From Pleurodeles waltl (taxonomy: Eukaryota; Chordata; Amphibia; Caudata; Salamandridae): a DNA stretch of 64,000 nucleotides. The stretch spans positions 25,269,426-25,333,425 of the forward strand of contig NC_090447.1 in assembly GCF_031143425.1 (NCBI RefSeq), written 5' to 3'. The position numbers were made by a program, and so were the translations under genes. The notes beneath the pieces were generated by a model. That model was not told the DNA's origin. It did not search any database and saw nothing but the letters and a program-made list of their open reading frames with translations. Of the stretch, positions 1-10,044 are shown in pieces; within the stretch, counting starts at the first letter, position 1; each line of letters starts with the position of its first letter.

Positions 1-195
1 AGTCTCTGCAGTGGGTGGGTTGCCCACTGTACCATCCTGGGGAGTGCAAAGCCACAGTCTCTCAAGTCTCTGCAGTGGGTGGGTTGCCCACTGGACCATC
101 CTGGGGAGTGCAAAGCCACAGTCTCTCAATGTCTCTACAGTGGGTGGGTTGCCCACTGTACCATCCTGGGGAGTGCAAAGCCACAGTCTCTCAGG
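1..195. repeat. Tandem repeat, 64-65 bp unit, three copies
   Basis: Three near-identical copies, each holding the motif GTGGGTGGGTTGCCCACTG, begin near positions 1, 65 and 130. The array probably continues left of the window. Each unit contains a short palindrome (GTGGGTTGCCCAC). Open frames across it exist only because the unit lacks stops, so no gene is called. Confidence 0.9.
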
Positions 196-254
196 TGGAT
201 TACAGAGTCCACTGGTCAAGGAGGAGGCATGGTGGGCACAGTGAACCATAAACA

Positions 255-1120
255 GTGCCTGAGACGGCGGGACCCAGCGCAGCGGTGCATGACATGGCGA
301 TGTCCAGCGGAGCGGTGCTTGAGACGGCGGGGCCCAGCGGAGCGGTGCTTGACAGGAAGGGCCCAGCGGAGCGGTGCTTGAGACGGCGGGGCCCAGCGGA
401 GCGGTGCTTGACAGGAAGGGCCCAGCAGAGCGGTGCTTGACAGGAAGGGCCCAGCGGAGCGGTGCTTGACAGGAAGGGCCCAGCGGAGCGGTGCTTGACA
501 GGAAGGGCCCAGCGGAGCGGTGCTTGAGACGGCGGGGCCCAGCGGAGCGGTGCTTGAGACGGCGGGGCCCAGCGGAGCGGTGATTGACAGGAAGGGCCCA
601 GCGGAGCGGTGCTTGAGACGGCGGGGCCCAGCGGAGCAGTGCTTGACAGGAAGGGCCCAGCGGAGCGGTGCTTGAGACGGCGGGGCCCAGCGGAGCGGTG
701 CTTGACAGGAAGGGCCCAGCGGAGCGGTGCTTGAGACGGCGGGGCCCAGCGGAGCGGTGCTTGACAGGAAGGGCCCAGCGGAGCGGTGCTTGAGATGGCG
801 GGGCCCAGCGGAGCGGTGCTTGAGACGGCGGGGCCCAGCGGAGCGGTGCTTGACAGGAAGGGCCCAGCGGAGCGGTGCTTGAGACGGCGGGGCCCAGCGG
901 AGCGGTGCTTGACAGGAAGGGCCCAGCGGAGCGGTGCTTGAGACGGCAGGGCCCAGCGGAGCGGTGCTTGACAGGAAGGGCCCAGCGGAGCGGTGCTTGA
1001 CAGGAAGGGTCCAGCGGAGCGGTGCTTGAGACGGCGGGGCCCAGCGGAGCGGTGCTTGAGACGGCGGGGCCCAGCGGAGCGGTGCTTGACAGGAAGGGCC
1101 CAGCGGAGCGGTGCTTGAGA
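255..1120. repeat. GC-rich minisatellite, alternating 29- and 30-bp units
   Basis: About 29 copies of a unit starting AGCGGTGCTTGA. There are two interspersed variants. One continues with GACGGCGGGGCCCAGCGG (30 bp) and the other with CAGGAAGGGCCCAGCGG (29 bp). Mixed order of the variants suggests repeated unequal exchange or slippage. Several frames on both strands are open over hundreds of bases, as expected of a stop-free repeat, so coding is not claimed. Confidence 0.92.
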
Positions 1121-1577
1121 CGGCGGGGCCCTCTTCAGCGGTACCTGTCTGCACGGCGGGGCCCTCTTCAGCGGTGCTCTTCTGCACGGCGGGCCCTGTT
1201 CACCAGTGCTCTTCTGCACGGCGGGGCCCTCTTCAGCGGTGCTCTTCTGCACGGCGGGGCCCTCTTCAGCGGTGCTCTTCTGCACGGCGGGGCCCTCTTC
1301 AGCGGTACCTGTCTTCACGGCGGGGCCCTCTTCAGCGGTACCTGTCTTCACGGCGGGGCCCTCTTCAGCGGTGCTCTTCTGCACGGCGGGGCCCTCTTCA
1401 GCGGTGCTCTTCTGCACGGCGGGGCCCTCTTCAGCGGTACCTGTCTTCACGGCGGGGCCCTCTTCAGCGGTACCTGTCTTCACGGCGGGGCCCTCTTCAG
1501 CGGTACCTGTCTTCACGGCGGGGCCCTCTTCAGCGGTACCTGTCTTCACGGCGGGGCCCTCTTCAGCGGTGCTCTTG
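1121..1577. repeat. GC-rich minisatellite, 33-bp unit
   Basis: About 14 copies of a 33-bp unit with the core GGGGCCCTCTTCAGCGGT followed by either GCTCTTCTGCACGGC or ACCTGTCTTCACGGC. The core resembles the unit of the neighbouring 29/30-bp array, so one array may have grown out of the other. Because 33 is a multiple of three, all six frames repeat cleanly. On the minus strand this gives an 11-residue peptide repeat (TAEEGPAVKTG). That frame is continuous for 470 codons through both arrays but lacks an ATG start and shows no domain. Confidence 0.92.
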
Positions 1578-2068
1578 CAGTATGTCAAGGGAGTCATACC
1601 TGGCCTGGACACCCTGCTCAGTCGCCCTCCGACCTTGCTGTGTCAGGCCCCTTCGGGGAGTGAGTCCTGGGCCCTTTGGTGTCGTCCCTTGCAGCCGGGA
1701 TGGGGCTTGTGGGGCCCTCCTGCTCCGCGCTCCTGGTGGTTGTCCTCTCCGCCCTGCTGTCCTTCCGCTCCTTAGATGGGGCTCTCGGGCCCTTGCCTCC
1801 CCTGGCTGCTGTGGCCGGTGAAGTGGCCGGAGTCACCTCCTTGGGGGCAGCCGTCTCTGTCCGCTCACGGCGGCCCTTCAATTTCCGGGTCCTCTTGCCT
1901 GGGGGGGGGCTGGCTGTCCCCTTGCTGCTCACCGAAGTGTTACTGCCGCCAAAGGGTGGACTCCACATGCCATGCACCACTTGCACTGTAGTAGTTGGGC
2001 TGGTGGTGGCTGAGGTGCCCTTGGGACTTTTCCCAGTTGGAGGGGGTGGGTCGGGGGAGGGAAAGAGG
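1578..2068 (-). other. Unassigned Ser/Thr/Pro/Lys-rich open frame downstream of Myb gene A
   Basis: A 160-codon open frame runs on the minus strand from 2100 to 1618, overlapping the last codons of Myb gene A in another frame. Its translation is rich in Ser, Thr, Pro and basic residues, like the tail of gene A, with no recognisable domain. It could be 3' untranslated sequence, or an alternative last exon reached by splicing or frameshift. No independent gene is called. Confidence 0.3.
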
Positions 2069-4159
2069 TCAAAACTGGAGGTAATTTTTCTTGGGACCAA
2101 GGTAAGGGGTAGGAGTAGTGGTGAGAGAAGTGGAGGAAGAGGATGTGGTTGTATGAGAGCCAGGTGTGCTGTCCTTGGGTGCAGGTGACTGGGACGTAGG
2201 CTGTGGTGAGGTGGTTGGCTGTTGTTTGGGTGTCTGCCTGCGTTTATGTGTCTTGGAAGAGGGGGTGACAGACACAGTGGGAGAGGACACAGGGGACGTG
2301 TAAATGCCAGTGGGGGTGGTGACTGCAGGTGTGCGGACTGTAGTGGAGGGTTTGCTGGTGGTGGAAGAACTGGCTGATGTTGGGGTGCATGCAGGTGTGA
2401 GTGTAGACGTCACAGGGAGGGAGGAGGGAGACGAGGAGGACGGGGACACAGAGGTGGTAGTGACTGTTGATATGTCTGCATCTGTGTGTTGCTTGGGTGA
2501 ATGCTTGTGTTTTCTGTGGTGCTTATGTTTGGATGAGCTGGCCTTGGGTGTTGAGGTGTGTGCAGGCTGGTCTGATGGTGTGGATGGGATAGGTTGAGGT
2601 ACAGGAGACAGAGAAAGGGTGGAGGCAGATAGAAGAGGGAGACTGGAGACAGGGACAATGGCTGCCGTCAGTGCTGAGGCCAGAGCAGTGAACGCTCGTT
2701 GATGGGCAGCCTGACCCGAATGAATGCCCTCCAGGTAGGCATTGCTCCGATGCACCTCCCTTTCCACCACCTGGATGGCATTCAGAAGGGTAGTCTGCCC
2801 AACAATGAGCGTCCTCACCAGGTCAATGAGCTCCGCACTGAGGGCAGCAGGGGTAACAGAGGCAGGGGCTGAGGTGCCTGGGGCGAAGGAGACGCGCGCC
2901 TTCCTGGCCGAGCGGCCACGGAGCGAAGACTGAGGGGCTGCTGGGAGGGCGGTGCTGGTGCGCTGGGTGGCGGCTGTACCTGTTGTTGCGGGGGGCACAG
3001 ATGGTGCCGCCCCCGCCAGGGAGCTCCCAAACGAGGACGTGTCCGTGTCGCTGGTGTCTCCACCGGCCCCCGTTGTGGTGCTCCCCTCGCCCTCCGGATC
3101 ACTGGTGCCCTCGGTGTCTGTGTCAGTGCCCACCGGGGCCTGGTGACCTGCAGCTCCCTCCTGCTCCGACGCCAAATCTCCTCCGCCGGATGATGCTAAA
3201 ACACAAGAAGACAAAGATTTAGGGTGGGGGGAGAAATTAAACAAAGTTGAGTGCATGCCTTAGCAATACCCTTTGCGGAGAGGACAGACACAGGTGCCTC
3301 GTGCACTAAGTCGCGAACTTGGGGTACACTACTCAGTACCTCTGACTAGGCAAACAGGTCTAGGGACAACACACGCGCACATGGGTGATGCTGGAGCATG
3401 GGTAGCTGCACTTGGCACCCTACAGAGGTGGGGGGCGGGGGCACAGGGCCATGCCTAAGGGAGCGGACTACACTACAGAGAGCGCCCGGGCCTAATGTCA
3501 TCCACAGCCCTCCTCCCCCCCCAGACGCCTCTAATGCGCATACAGATGGGAGAAAGTGCGGATACTCACCCCCTTGTGTCTGCTGTGCTGTCCTCAAGCG
3601 CCCATCCAAATTAGGGTAGGCCACCGCCAGGATCCGGGACATCAGGGGGGTCATGGTGCGACTGGCACCCCTCCTAGGTCGGGAGGCCATCCCCAGCAGT
3701 GTTTCTGCGGTCTTCCTCGTTCCGCGGCGGATGTCCTCCCACCTCTTGCGGCAGTGGGTGCCCCGTCTGTTGTGGACCCCCAAGTTCCGGACTTCCTCGG
3801 CGATGGCACGCCAAATATCGATCTTCTGGTGGGCGCTCACCTGTTTGACATGTACAGGGTGGGAAAGAGAAACCGTCACATATCTGCATGTTTGGAGTAC
3901 ATGCCCCCCCTCCCCAACCTTGTCATGGTTCCCATTCTCTCATCTGTAGTGCGTTGCACTCCCCATTCCCTCCACACCCCACCAACTTACATCCCCCCCC
4001 CTCCACACAGGCATAACCCATTCAATGTGCACTGAGTGTACTCACCTGTTGGTCTGGAGGACCGTAGAGTTGCGCATACTGGGGGAGGACCCCGTCCACG
4101 AGCTTCTCCAACTCTTCTGAACTGAAGGCGGGGGCCCTTTCCCCAGTCGCAGCAGCCAT
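2069..4159 (-). CDS. Harbinger-encoded Myb/SANT-like DNA-binding protein A (3 exons, about 503 aa)
   Basis: Exon 1 is 4159-4046 (ATG at 4159, 38 codons) and ends at a CAG|GTGAGT donor. Exon 2 is 3840-3570, entered after AAACAG and ended by a GTGAGT donor. Exon 3 is 3195-2069, entered after TTTTAG and ended by a stop. The three exons join in phase: 114 + 271 + 1127 nt = 504 codons with stop. Residues about 8-95 form a Myb/SANT-like trihelix: FSSEELEKLVDGVLPQYAQL, then a helix around IDIWRAIAEEV, then CRKRWEDIRRGTRK. The long third exon is Ser/Thr/Pro-rich with a His/Lys-rich basic stretch that could be a nuclear signal. In PIF/Harbinger elements such proteins bind the transposon ends and help bring the transposase into the nucleus; that role here is by family analogy. 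The gene is divergent from the transposase across about 0.5 kb. No internal stop is seen in the spliced model. Confidence 0.75.
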
Positions 4160-4645
4160 TGTCACTTCCAGACCGAGTTCACAGCAGCACTTGCAGTATA
4201 GGTCCTCTCCTGTGGATGATCAGGTCTCGAATGATTGAGCTGATAGAAAATGGCGGTCACGCCCGCGGCGGTGCGTACCGCGGCGGTGCGTCCCGCGACC
4301 GCCGGTGCACATCGTCATTGGCTCCTGAAACCCATAGGCTTCAATGTTAACCAATGCGTCTTCGCACAGCGGTCTTCGACCGCCTACCGCCACGGTGCGC
4401 CCCGCCAGCGCAGTGACCTCACATCCCATTGTCCCACTTCACAGGTCAGGCATCGGCCATTTCAAGGGCCCACATGGCTTAATTTCTAATGCGTCACACA
4501 GGCCTAGGCCTTGCAATGGCACACATACAAACATATCAAACCATACATTTACCTGTACTGTGCAAGCTGTGTTGTACGTACCTGTGAGTGGATTGACTCT
4601 GTACTCCATATTCTCCTTCCTAGGCACCGTCCGCTGGGACTAGCG
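4160..4645. promoter_or_regulatory. Divergent promoter region between Myb gene A and transposase
   Basis: A 486-bp gap separates two oppositely facing start codons. It is rich in CpG and in GGCGGT/ACCGCC motifs (4250-4400), which also occur next to the right terminus of the element and could be binding sites for the Myb-like proteins or the transposase. A pyrimidine-rich TTCTCCTTCCTAG just before 4623 looks like a splice acceptor for a noncoding 5' exon of the transposase gene. The bidirectional promoter role is inference. Confidence 0.45.
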
Positions 4646-5659
4646 ATGAGAAGGAGGAATCCTCGCGTGTACCGGCCGCTGGTGGACCTGTCGACAATGG
4701 AAGAACGCCATATAATACTACGATACCGACTTGACCGTGCCTCCATCCATGAACTGTGTGCCCAGCTGGAGCCAGCCCTGATGTCCCCCATCCGCCAACC
4801 CACAGGAATTCCCCCTCTGGTGCAGGTTCTGTCAGTCCTCCATTTCTTTGCAACTGGCTCATTCCAGACAACAGTGGCCATGTCATCTGGGATGTCTCAG
4901 CCTATGTTTTCCAAGATCTTATCCAGAGTGTTGTCTGCCCTGATGAAACTCATGCGGAGCTACATCATTTTCCCAGAGGAGGGTGATTTGCCTACAGTGA
5001 AAGCTGATTTCTATGCCCTTGGACACATCCCCAACATCATTGGTGCAATTGATGGAACCCATGTGGCTTTAGCCCCCCCAAATGACGATGAACAGGTGTA
5101 CAGGAACAGGAAGAATTACCATTCAATGAATATCCAGGTGGTCTGTTTGGCTGACCAGTACATCTCCCATGTGAATGCCAAGTTCCCTGGGTCAGTGCAT
5201 GACGCGTATGTGATGCGAAATAGCAGCATTCCCTATGTGATGGAACAGCTACAGAGACAGCGTGTGTGGCTAATAGGTGACTCTGGTTACCCCAACCTGC
5301 CGTGGCTATTGACCCCAGTGAGGAATCCCAGGACCAGGGCAGAGGAACAGTACAATGAGGCCCATGGGCGTACTAGGAGGGTGATTGAGCGGACCTTCGG
5401 GCTCCTGAAGGCCAGATTTAGGTGCCTGCATATGACAGGTGGATCCCTAATGTACTCACCAAAGAAGGTGTGCCATATCATCGTGGCGTGCTGTATGCTC
5501 CACAACCTGGCTTTGCGACGCCAGGTGCCTTTCCTGCAGGAGGATGGTCCAGATGGTGGTGTTGTAGAAGCCGTGGAGCCTGTGGAAAGTGAAGAGGAGG
5601 AAGACTCTGAGGATGACACAGACAATAGGGACAGAGTGATACAACAGTATTTCCAGTAA
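4646..5659 (+). CDS. HARBI1-type DDE transposase of Harbinger element, intact (337 aa)
   Basis: Start chosen at ATG 4646 (MRRRNPRVY), just after a likely splice acceptor; the frame is open further upstream but without an ATG. The product is a DDE_Tnp_4/HARBI1-like nuclease that cuts and joins transposon ends. The N-terminal third holds a helix-turn-helix-like region (residues about 55-105: HFFATGSFQ, MSQPMFSKILSRVL). The catalytic core shows D136 in GAIDGTHV, D186 in PGSVHDAYVM (with D212 in GDSGYP also conserved) and E248 in VIERTFGLLKARF. The length is close to vertebrate HARBI1 (about 350 aa). The tail is acidic (EEEEDSEDDTD). No stop or frameshift is present, so the enzyme may still be functional. 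It is convergent with Myb gene B, whose stop is at 6155. Confidence 0.93.
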   Translation: MRRRNPRVYRPLVDLSTMEERHIILRYRLDRASIHELCAQLEPALMSPIRQPTGIPPLVQVLSVLHFFATGSFQTTVAMSSGMSQPMFSKILSRVLSALMKLMRSYIIFPEEGDLPTVKADFYALGHIPNIIGAIDGTHVALAPPNDDEQVYRNRKNYHSMNIQVVCLADQYISHVNAKFPGSVHDAYVMRNSSIPYVMEQLQRQRVWLIGDSGYPNLPWLLTPVRNPRTRAEEQYNEAHGRTRRVIERTFGLLKARFRCLHMTGGSLMYSPKKVCHIIVACCMLHNLALRRQVPFLQEDGPDGGVVEAVEPVESEEEEDSEDDTDNRDRVIQQYFQ

Positions 5660-6154
5660 CACCCAGGTAAGAATCACCCACGCCATTTCACAATTGCTTA
5701 TAGCCTCCTGCATCTGTACTTTCTGTAGTTCCCCACAGATGTTTTTCATTAATTTTTGCCTTTCCCTTCCCTTCTCAGTGCTGTCTGACTCAGTACCTGA
5801 CTTCTGCTTGGTTCGCACATGAAATACAGCGTATTGACATTGGTATGTTGTCATGACTAATTGACAGAACAGAAATTGAACAGTAATATGTAATACATTT
5901 GTTAATAATACAGCATGACTCAAAACAGATTTGTGTGCAAAATGTGATTTATTTACAGTGCTAGATATCGGTACAGGTGATGGGTGGGGGTGGAGGAATA
6001 TCCATGGCAGAGTCCAGTTCTCAGTCTCACAGGTGCATTGTTCTTTTGCCTGTGGAAGGATGGAGCATAGGCAGTTCATGGTTGGACAGGGTGGCAATGT
6101 GGGACAGTGGGAAGACTTGAGGGGGTATGTCCTGCTGGCGGGGGTCTTGACATC

Positions 6155-7660
6155 CTACTCTGTCTTTTTTTTTGGTATCAGGCTCCTCTTACGGGGTGGT
6201 TGTTCTTCAGCAGGAGGTGGGGTTCTGGGGGGCTGTCGAGGTGTTGGGACCTCCTGTCCACTAGCGCCGGCGGAGGTAGTAGGCTGTTCCTGGTCCGGCC
6301 TAGTGACAGGGGCCCTGTGTGGTGCACCATGGTCCCGCAACGCGTCCTCTATCCTGTGGAGGGCCAGGACGATGGTCCCCATTGCGGTCCCGATGATTCT
6401 CAGCTCCTCCCTGAACCCCATGTAGCGTTCTTCCTGCTGTGCCTGGATCTCAGTGAACCTGGCCAGTACCGTCGCCATCGTTTCTTGGGAGTGGTGGTAT
6501 GCCCCCATGATGGTGGTGAGGGCCTCTTGGAGAGTGGGTTCCCTGGGCCTCTCCTCCCCCCCCTGTCGCACAGCAGCCCTCCGAGCTGCCCGGTTTCCCC
6601 CGGCCTCTGTCCCCTGGCCGGTGTGCCCGCTACCACTGCCCCCAGGTCCCTGTTGTTGTTGGGGTGTTGGGTTAGCCTGGGTGCCCTGTAGTGGCGGACA
6701 CACCGCTGATTGAGCTGTCCTAGAGACAGAGGCATGGGCCCGCTGGGTGGGAGCTGTGCTGGTGTTGGCAGAGGGGGTCGGGTCTGGTGTGGCCTGTGGC
6801 TGCCTGAGGGGAACCGACTGCCCAGAGGTCCCCGATGGTCCGGGCTGGTCATCAGGTTCACTGTCGACAGAGCTGCTATCCTCGGTGTGGGCCTGTTCCG
6901 GGGGTGGGATGGACACTTCTGGACCCTCCTGGCTGGTGTGTTGTCGTTCGGGTCCTGCATGGGGTAAGAGAGTTTGGTTATTGTTTCTGTGTGTGCAATA
7001 GCGTGCGTGTTATGGGTGCCCTTGTCCCCCAGTGCAGGCATTCCCTTGAGGGAGGTGTTGTGAGGGTAGTTAGGGGGGGGGGGGTTAGTGCAGTGGTCAT
7101 GCTTAGGTGATGGGTGCCCATGATTTGTGTTGGCATGCAGGAGTTGGTGTTGGGATGGGTGGGTTGTGCTGGTGAGACATTGTCAGGGAGGATGTGTGCT
7201 GGGAGGTTGGGGGTGAGGGTGGGGGTGTGGGTTGGCATGCTGGTGGGGTGGGGGGGATATAGTAGTTGAGATTGGACTTACCAGAGTCCATTCCTCCGGC
7301 TACTCCTGCGAGGCCCTGAGGATGCAGGATGTTCAAGACGTCTTGCTCCCACGATGTGAATTCGGGAGGGGTGGGTGGGGGTCCGCCGCCAGTCTTCTGG
7401 ACCGCGATGTTGTGCCGGGAGACCATCGATCGGACCTTCCCCCGTAGGTCGTTCCATCTTTTGCGTATGTCCTCCCTATTCCTGGGATGCTGTCCCACCG
7501 CGTTGACCCTGTCCACGATCCGCTGCCATAGCTCCGCCTTCCTAGCTATACTGGTGTGCTGCACCTGCGAGCCGAAGAGCTGGGGTTCCACTCTTAGGAT
7601 TTCCTCCACCATGACCCGGAGTTCTTGGTCCGAAAAGCGTGGGTGCCTTTGGGGTGCCAT
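6155..7660 (-). CDS. Harbinger-encoded Myb/SANT-like DNA-binding protein B (2 exons, about 392 aa)
   Basis: Exon 1 runs from ATG 7660 to 7282, ending TCTG|GTAAGT. Exon 2 runs from 6954 (after ATGCAG) to the stop at 6155. The joint restores one codon and gives 379 + 800 nt = 393 codons with stop. Residues about 6-85 are a Myb/SANT-like domain: FSDQELRVMVEEILRVEPQL, KAELWQRIVDRVNAV, then NREDIRKRWNDLRGKVRSMV. After a Pro-rich linker, exon 2 encodes a Pro/Ser/Gln-rich segment, a helical stretch (MATVLARFTEIQAQQEERY) with coiled-coil character and a basic C-terminus (PPRKRSLIPKKK) that could be a nuclear signal. The plan resembles NAIF1-like partners of HARBI1. The gene is convergent with the transposase (gap about 0.5 kb). 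It is only distantly similar to gene A, so the element carries two different Myb-like genes. Confidence 0.78.
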
Positions 7661-8251
7661 GGGGTGGTGTGGGTGTGGTGTGGGGTGGTGTATGTGATGA
7701 TAAGTATGTTGGTGAGTGGTGCTTTGTGCTACTATGTGGTGTGTGTGATGGTGTAGTGTGCCTCAGTGTGTCTTGCTTTGAATTGTCTGCTGTGTCTCTC
7801 TCTTCTTCTCTCAGTAATTCTGGTCGCAGGGGTTTGTGGGTGATGTGGGTGTGTGTTTTATAGTTGGTTGATTGTGTGGGAGTGGTGTGTGTATGTGTAT
7901 CAGGTGTGTGTATTTCAAATTGTCCAATGTGGCTGGGTTTTGGTGATGTGTGTGTATTCTGACCACGGCGGTGTGTACCGCCAATAGAATACCGCGTTTG
8001 AATGACCGCCGTGTGGATTCGTGGGTCGTAATGGCATGGGCGTATTTCTGTTGGCGTGACGGTGGAGGTTTGGTCATCTCCAGTTTATCGCTGCCCGCTG
8101 ATGTGGCGGCCTGCAGTGGAGGACGGAATTTTGGAGGTTTGGCCGTTGTGGGTCAGAATGACCATGGCGGTTAACCGCGGCCGCGGCGGTGTTATGGCGG
8201 TCTTCTGACCGGCGGTAAGGGCCTTTTACCGCCGAGGTCAGAATGACCCCC
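7661..8251. repeat. Harbinger right subterminal region and terminal inverted repeat
   Basis: 7661-7960 is a TG-rich, low-complexity leader upstream of Myb gene B. 7960-8251 holds many GCGG/CCGC and GACCGCC motifs in both orientations, ending with ACCGCCGAGGTCAGAATGAC then CCCC at 8251. Similar dense GGCGG motifs occur in the three nonautonomous Harbinger copies of the window, which ties them to this family. Confidence 0.75.
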
Positions 8252-10044
8252 AAAGTCTGCAGTAGATTTTCTTGATCAATCTGCCTCAACCGGGCTGCAG
8301 CCTCCTGTTGTGAAAGTTTCCAAATCTCATTATAAACTTCACATAAAAACCTTTTCTTCCGTGGTACCTTGGGACCTGACATAAAATCTTGTAAATCAGT
8401 ACCATTAGACAGTAACTTGAGATGTGACTTAACCGCATCCAGCATGGATGACTTCAACCATTGTTGACAAAGCTTCCCCACGCTGTACGTAGTTATAATA
8501 TCAGCATGTTGTGGTGAAATGTAACGAGGGTCTGCCCTACTAGTCCTGAACCCCCCTGAAGAGGTGACAAAACATTGATGACACTGATTAGTGTCTACAG
8601 GCCACAATAACCACCCGCCCGGATGTAACGATGAAGTGTTAAGCGTACCATTCTGGACCCAAAGCGTAAATTCACTAAAAGTAGCATTCACATAGTGCTG
8701 CCAGTTGTTTAATTTGGAAGGGACAGGTATACTAGGCAAAGTCAACTCTCTAATCGTCGCCAAGCCCAAACAGCTAGTCTGTTGTACCGTGTCATTGAGG
8801 AAAATCATTTGCACAGGGATAAGACATGCTCTAAATAATGTATCCCTGCCTTGCATCTGCCAATTTTTTGTACCCCAAACACTTTTCAAGTCAACAGTCT
8901 TAAACCAGTATTCATACCCCTCGACCGAAAGTTTAGATACAAACAAAGTTGAATACAGTAATCTAGTATCGGTCAGTAACGGATTGGAATACGGAGTAAC
9001 TTTAAAATAGTAAGACCTAGCATTTCGTTGATCATGCCCAGAAAAATATGCAAATTTATCATAATACGTTTTCGAACTCCCTTGTGGAGGAGTCGAGCAA
9101 TGTTCCCATTGCACATAATTAAATATGGACTTAGGGCTACTAGCTTTATGAATAAAGTGGTGTCCATAATAGTTGTAGCAAAACATGTCACCATGATTAT
9201 CTCTAAATTGGTAAGCATCTTCATCGTCATAGACAGTATAATATTGCAAATCTGTTAGCATAGAATCTACTGTCTTCACATCCCAATCATCAGAAACAAT
9301 GCCTGGTATAACAATATCATTCATTGATAACTTGAGGACATACGGTATTTGAATCAATTCAGTGGGACCATATATATCAAACATTACTTTATCCCATACA
9401 ATCCCATCCGGAATCGGTATTGCAGAAATGTTCACATTGGACAAGTCTCTTCGAAACATATGAGACGAAAAATGTGGTCTCAACACAGTCTCCACGTGCT
9501 CAATGTCAGATCGATCAGGAAGAAAATGACCATGTATTACTAGGAAAAAAGATACCACAAATCCCAACCATAAAAAAAGAGTCATTACAGCCATAAAAAG
9601 CCACAAATAGTTCCAAGGAAAAACAAAATATGTACGTTTAAGCCAACTCAGCAGCTTACTTGGACCTCGGACAGAAGACATCGAGGACAAGGAGCTGGAC
9701 ACCGGCTCATCAGCGTCGTTGAAGCAGCCAGAGGCAGTTCTTGCAAAAGGTGCAATTGTGAACAAAGAAGCAGATGGAGGCTCTCTCCTAGGCATGCTAT
9801 AAACCACATGTTCAGAAACATCAGTAGAACGTACAGCAACTTCATCAAAAGATTCCATTTTAATCGTTGTCTGTGGAACAATCGCAAGATCATCTTCCAC
9901 CCTCCCCAAGCTCGGAGAGGAAACAGCGTTGGTGTAAATCACCTGCAGCGGGACTTCTTCCCCAGTAGTGAGAGGGATGCCAGAACTACTGGGTGTCCCT
10001 CTTGGTCTGCTGTGCAGAATCGGCCACATGTTGTAACTTGACAT
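8252..10044 (-). pseudogene. Foamy-like env, N-terminal about 600 codons, truncated by Harbinger insertion
   Basis: The ATG at 10044 overlaps the end of pol (stop at 9986) by 59 nt. The frame is open for about 600 codons. It has a long hydrophilic leader of about 140 residues, then a hydrophobic segment (about residues 145-170, around LFMAVMTLFLWLGFVVSFFL), then an ectodomain with several N-glycosylation sequons (NIS, NDT, NAT, NGT, NTS). A furin-type cleavage site RKKR lies at about residue 565, followed by about 33 residues of the transmembrane subunit. There the Harbinger terminus begins and the frame runs on into transposon sequence. A leader with its own membrane segment is typical of foamy virus Env. 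The fusion machinery and membrane anchor are missing from this window. Confidence 0.8.

Larger units (their letters stand above)
1..8251 (+). mobile_element. Harbinger (PIF/Harbinger) DNA transposon, left end outside window
   Basis: The right end is clear. The plus strand runs through GGCGG-rich subterminal repeats and stops at ...GGTCAGAATGACCCCC (8251), the reverse complement of the GGGGGTCATT start seen in the Harbinger MITE at 41080. Directly to the right, a retroviral env frame resumes. No matching left end (GGGGGTCATTCTGACC) is visible in positions 1-8200, so the element is at least 8.2 kb and starts before the window. It carries three genes: a DDE transposase (plus) and two different Myb/SANT-like genes (both minus), plus minisatellites near its left side. 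PIF/Harbinger elements normally encode one transposase and one Myb-like partner, so this layout is larger than usual. It is possible that two Harbingers are merged, but no terminal inverted repeat is visible between the genes. Confidence 0.75.

Noticed and set aside
200..1612. A 470-codon minus-strand open frame with an 11-residue peptide repeat
   Set aside because: It follows two minisatellites, starts without an ATG, and other frames on both strands are equally open, so openness reflects the repeat units.
3640..3660. GGGGGGTCATGG as a possible Harbinger left terminus
   Set aside because: It lies within exon 2 of Myb gene A, lacks the following TCTGACC bases and has no matching flank.
5456..6097. 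213-codon minus-strand frame opposite the transposase 3' end
   Set aside because: It overlaps conserved transposase coding sequence, with no recognisable domain.
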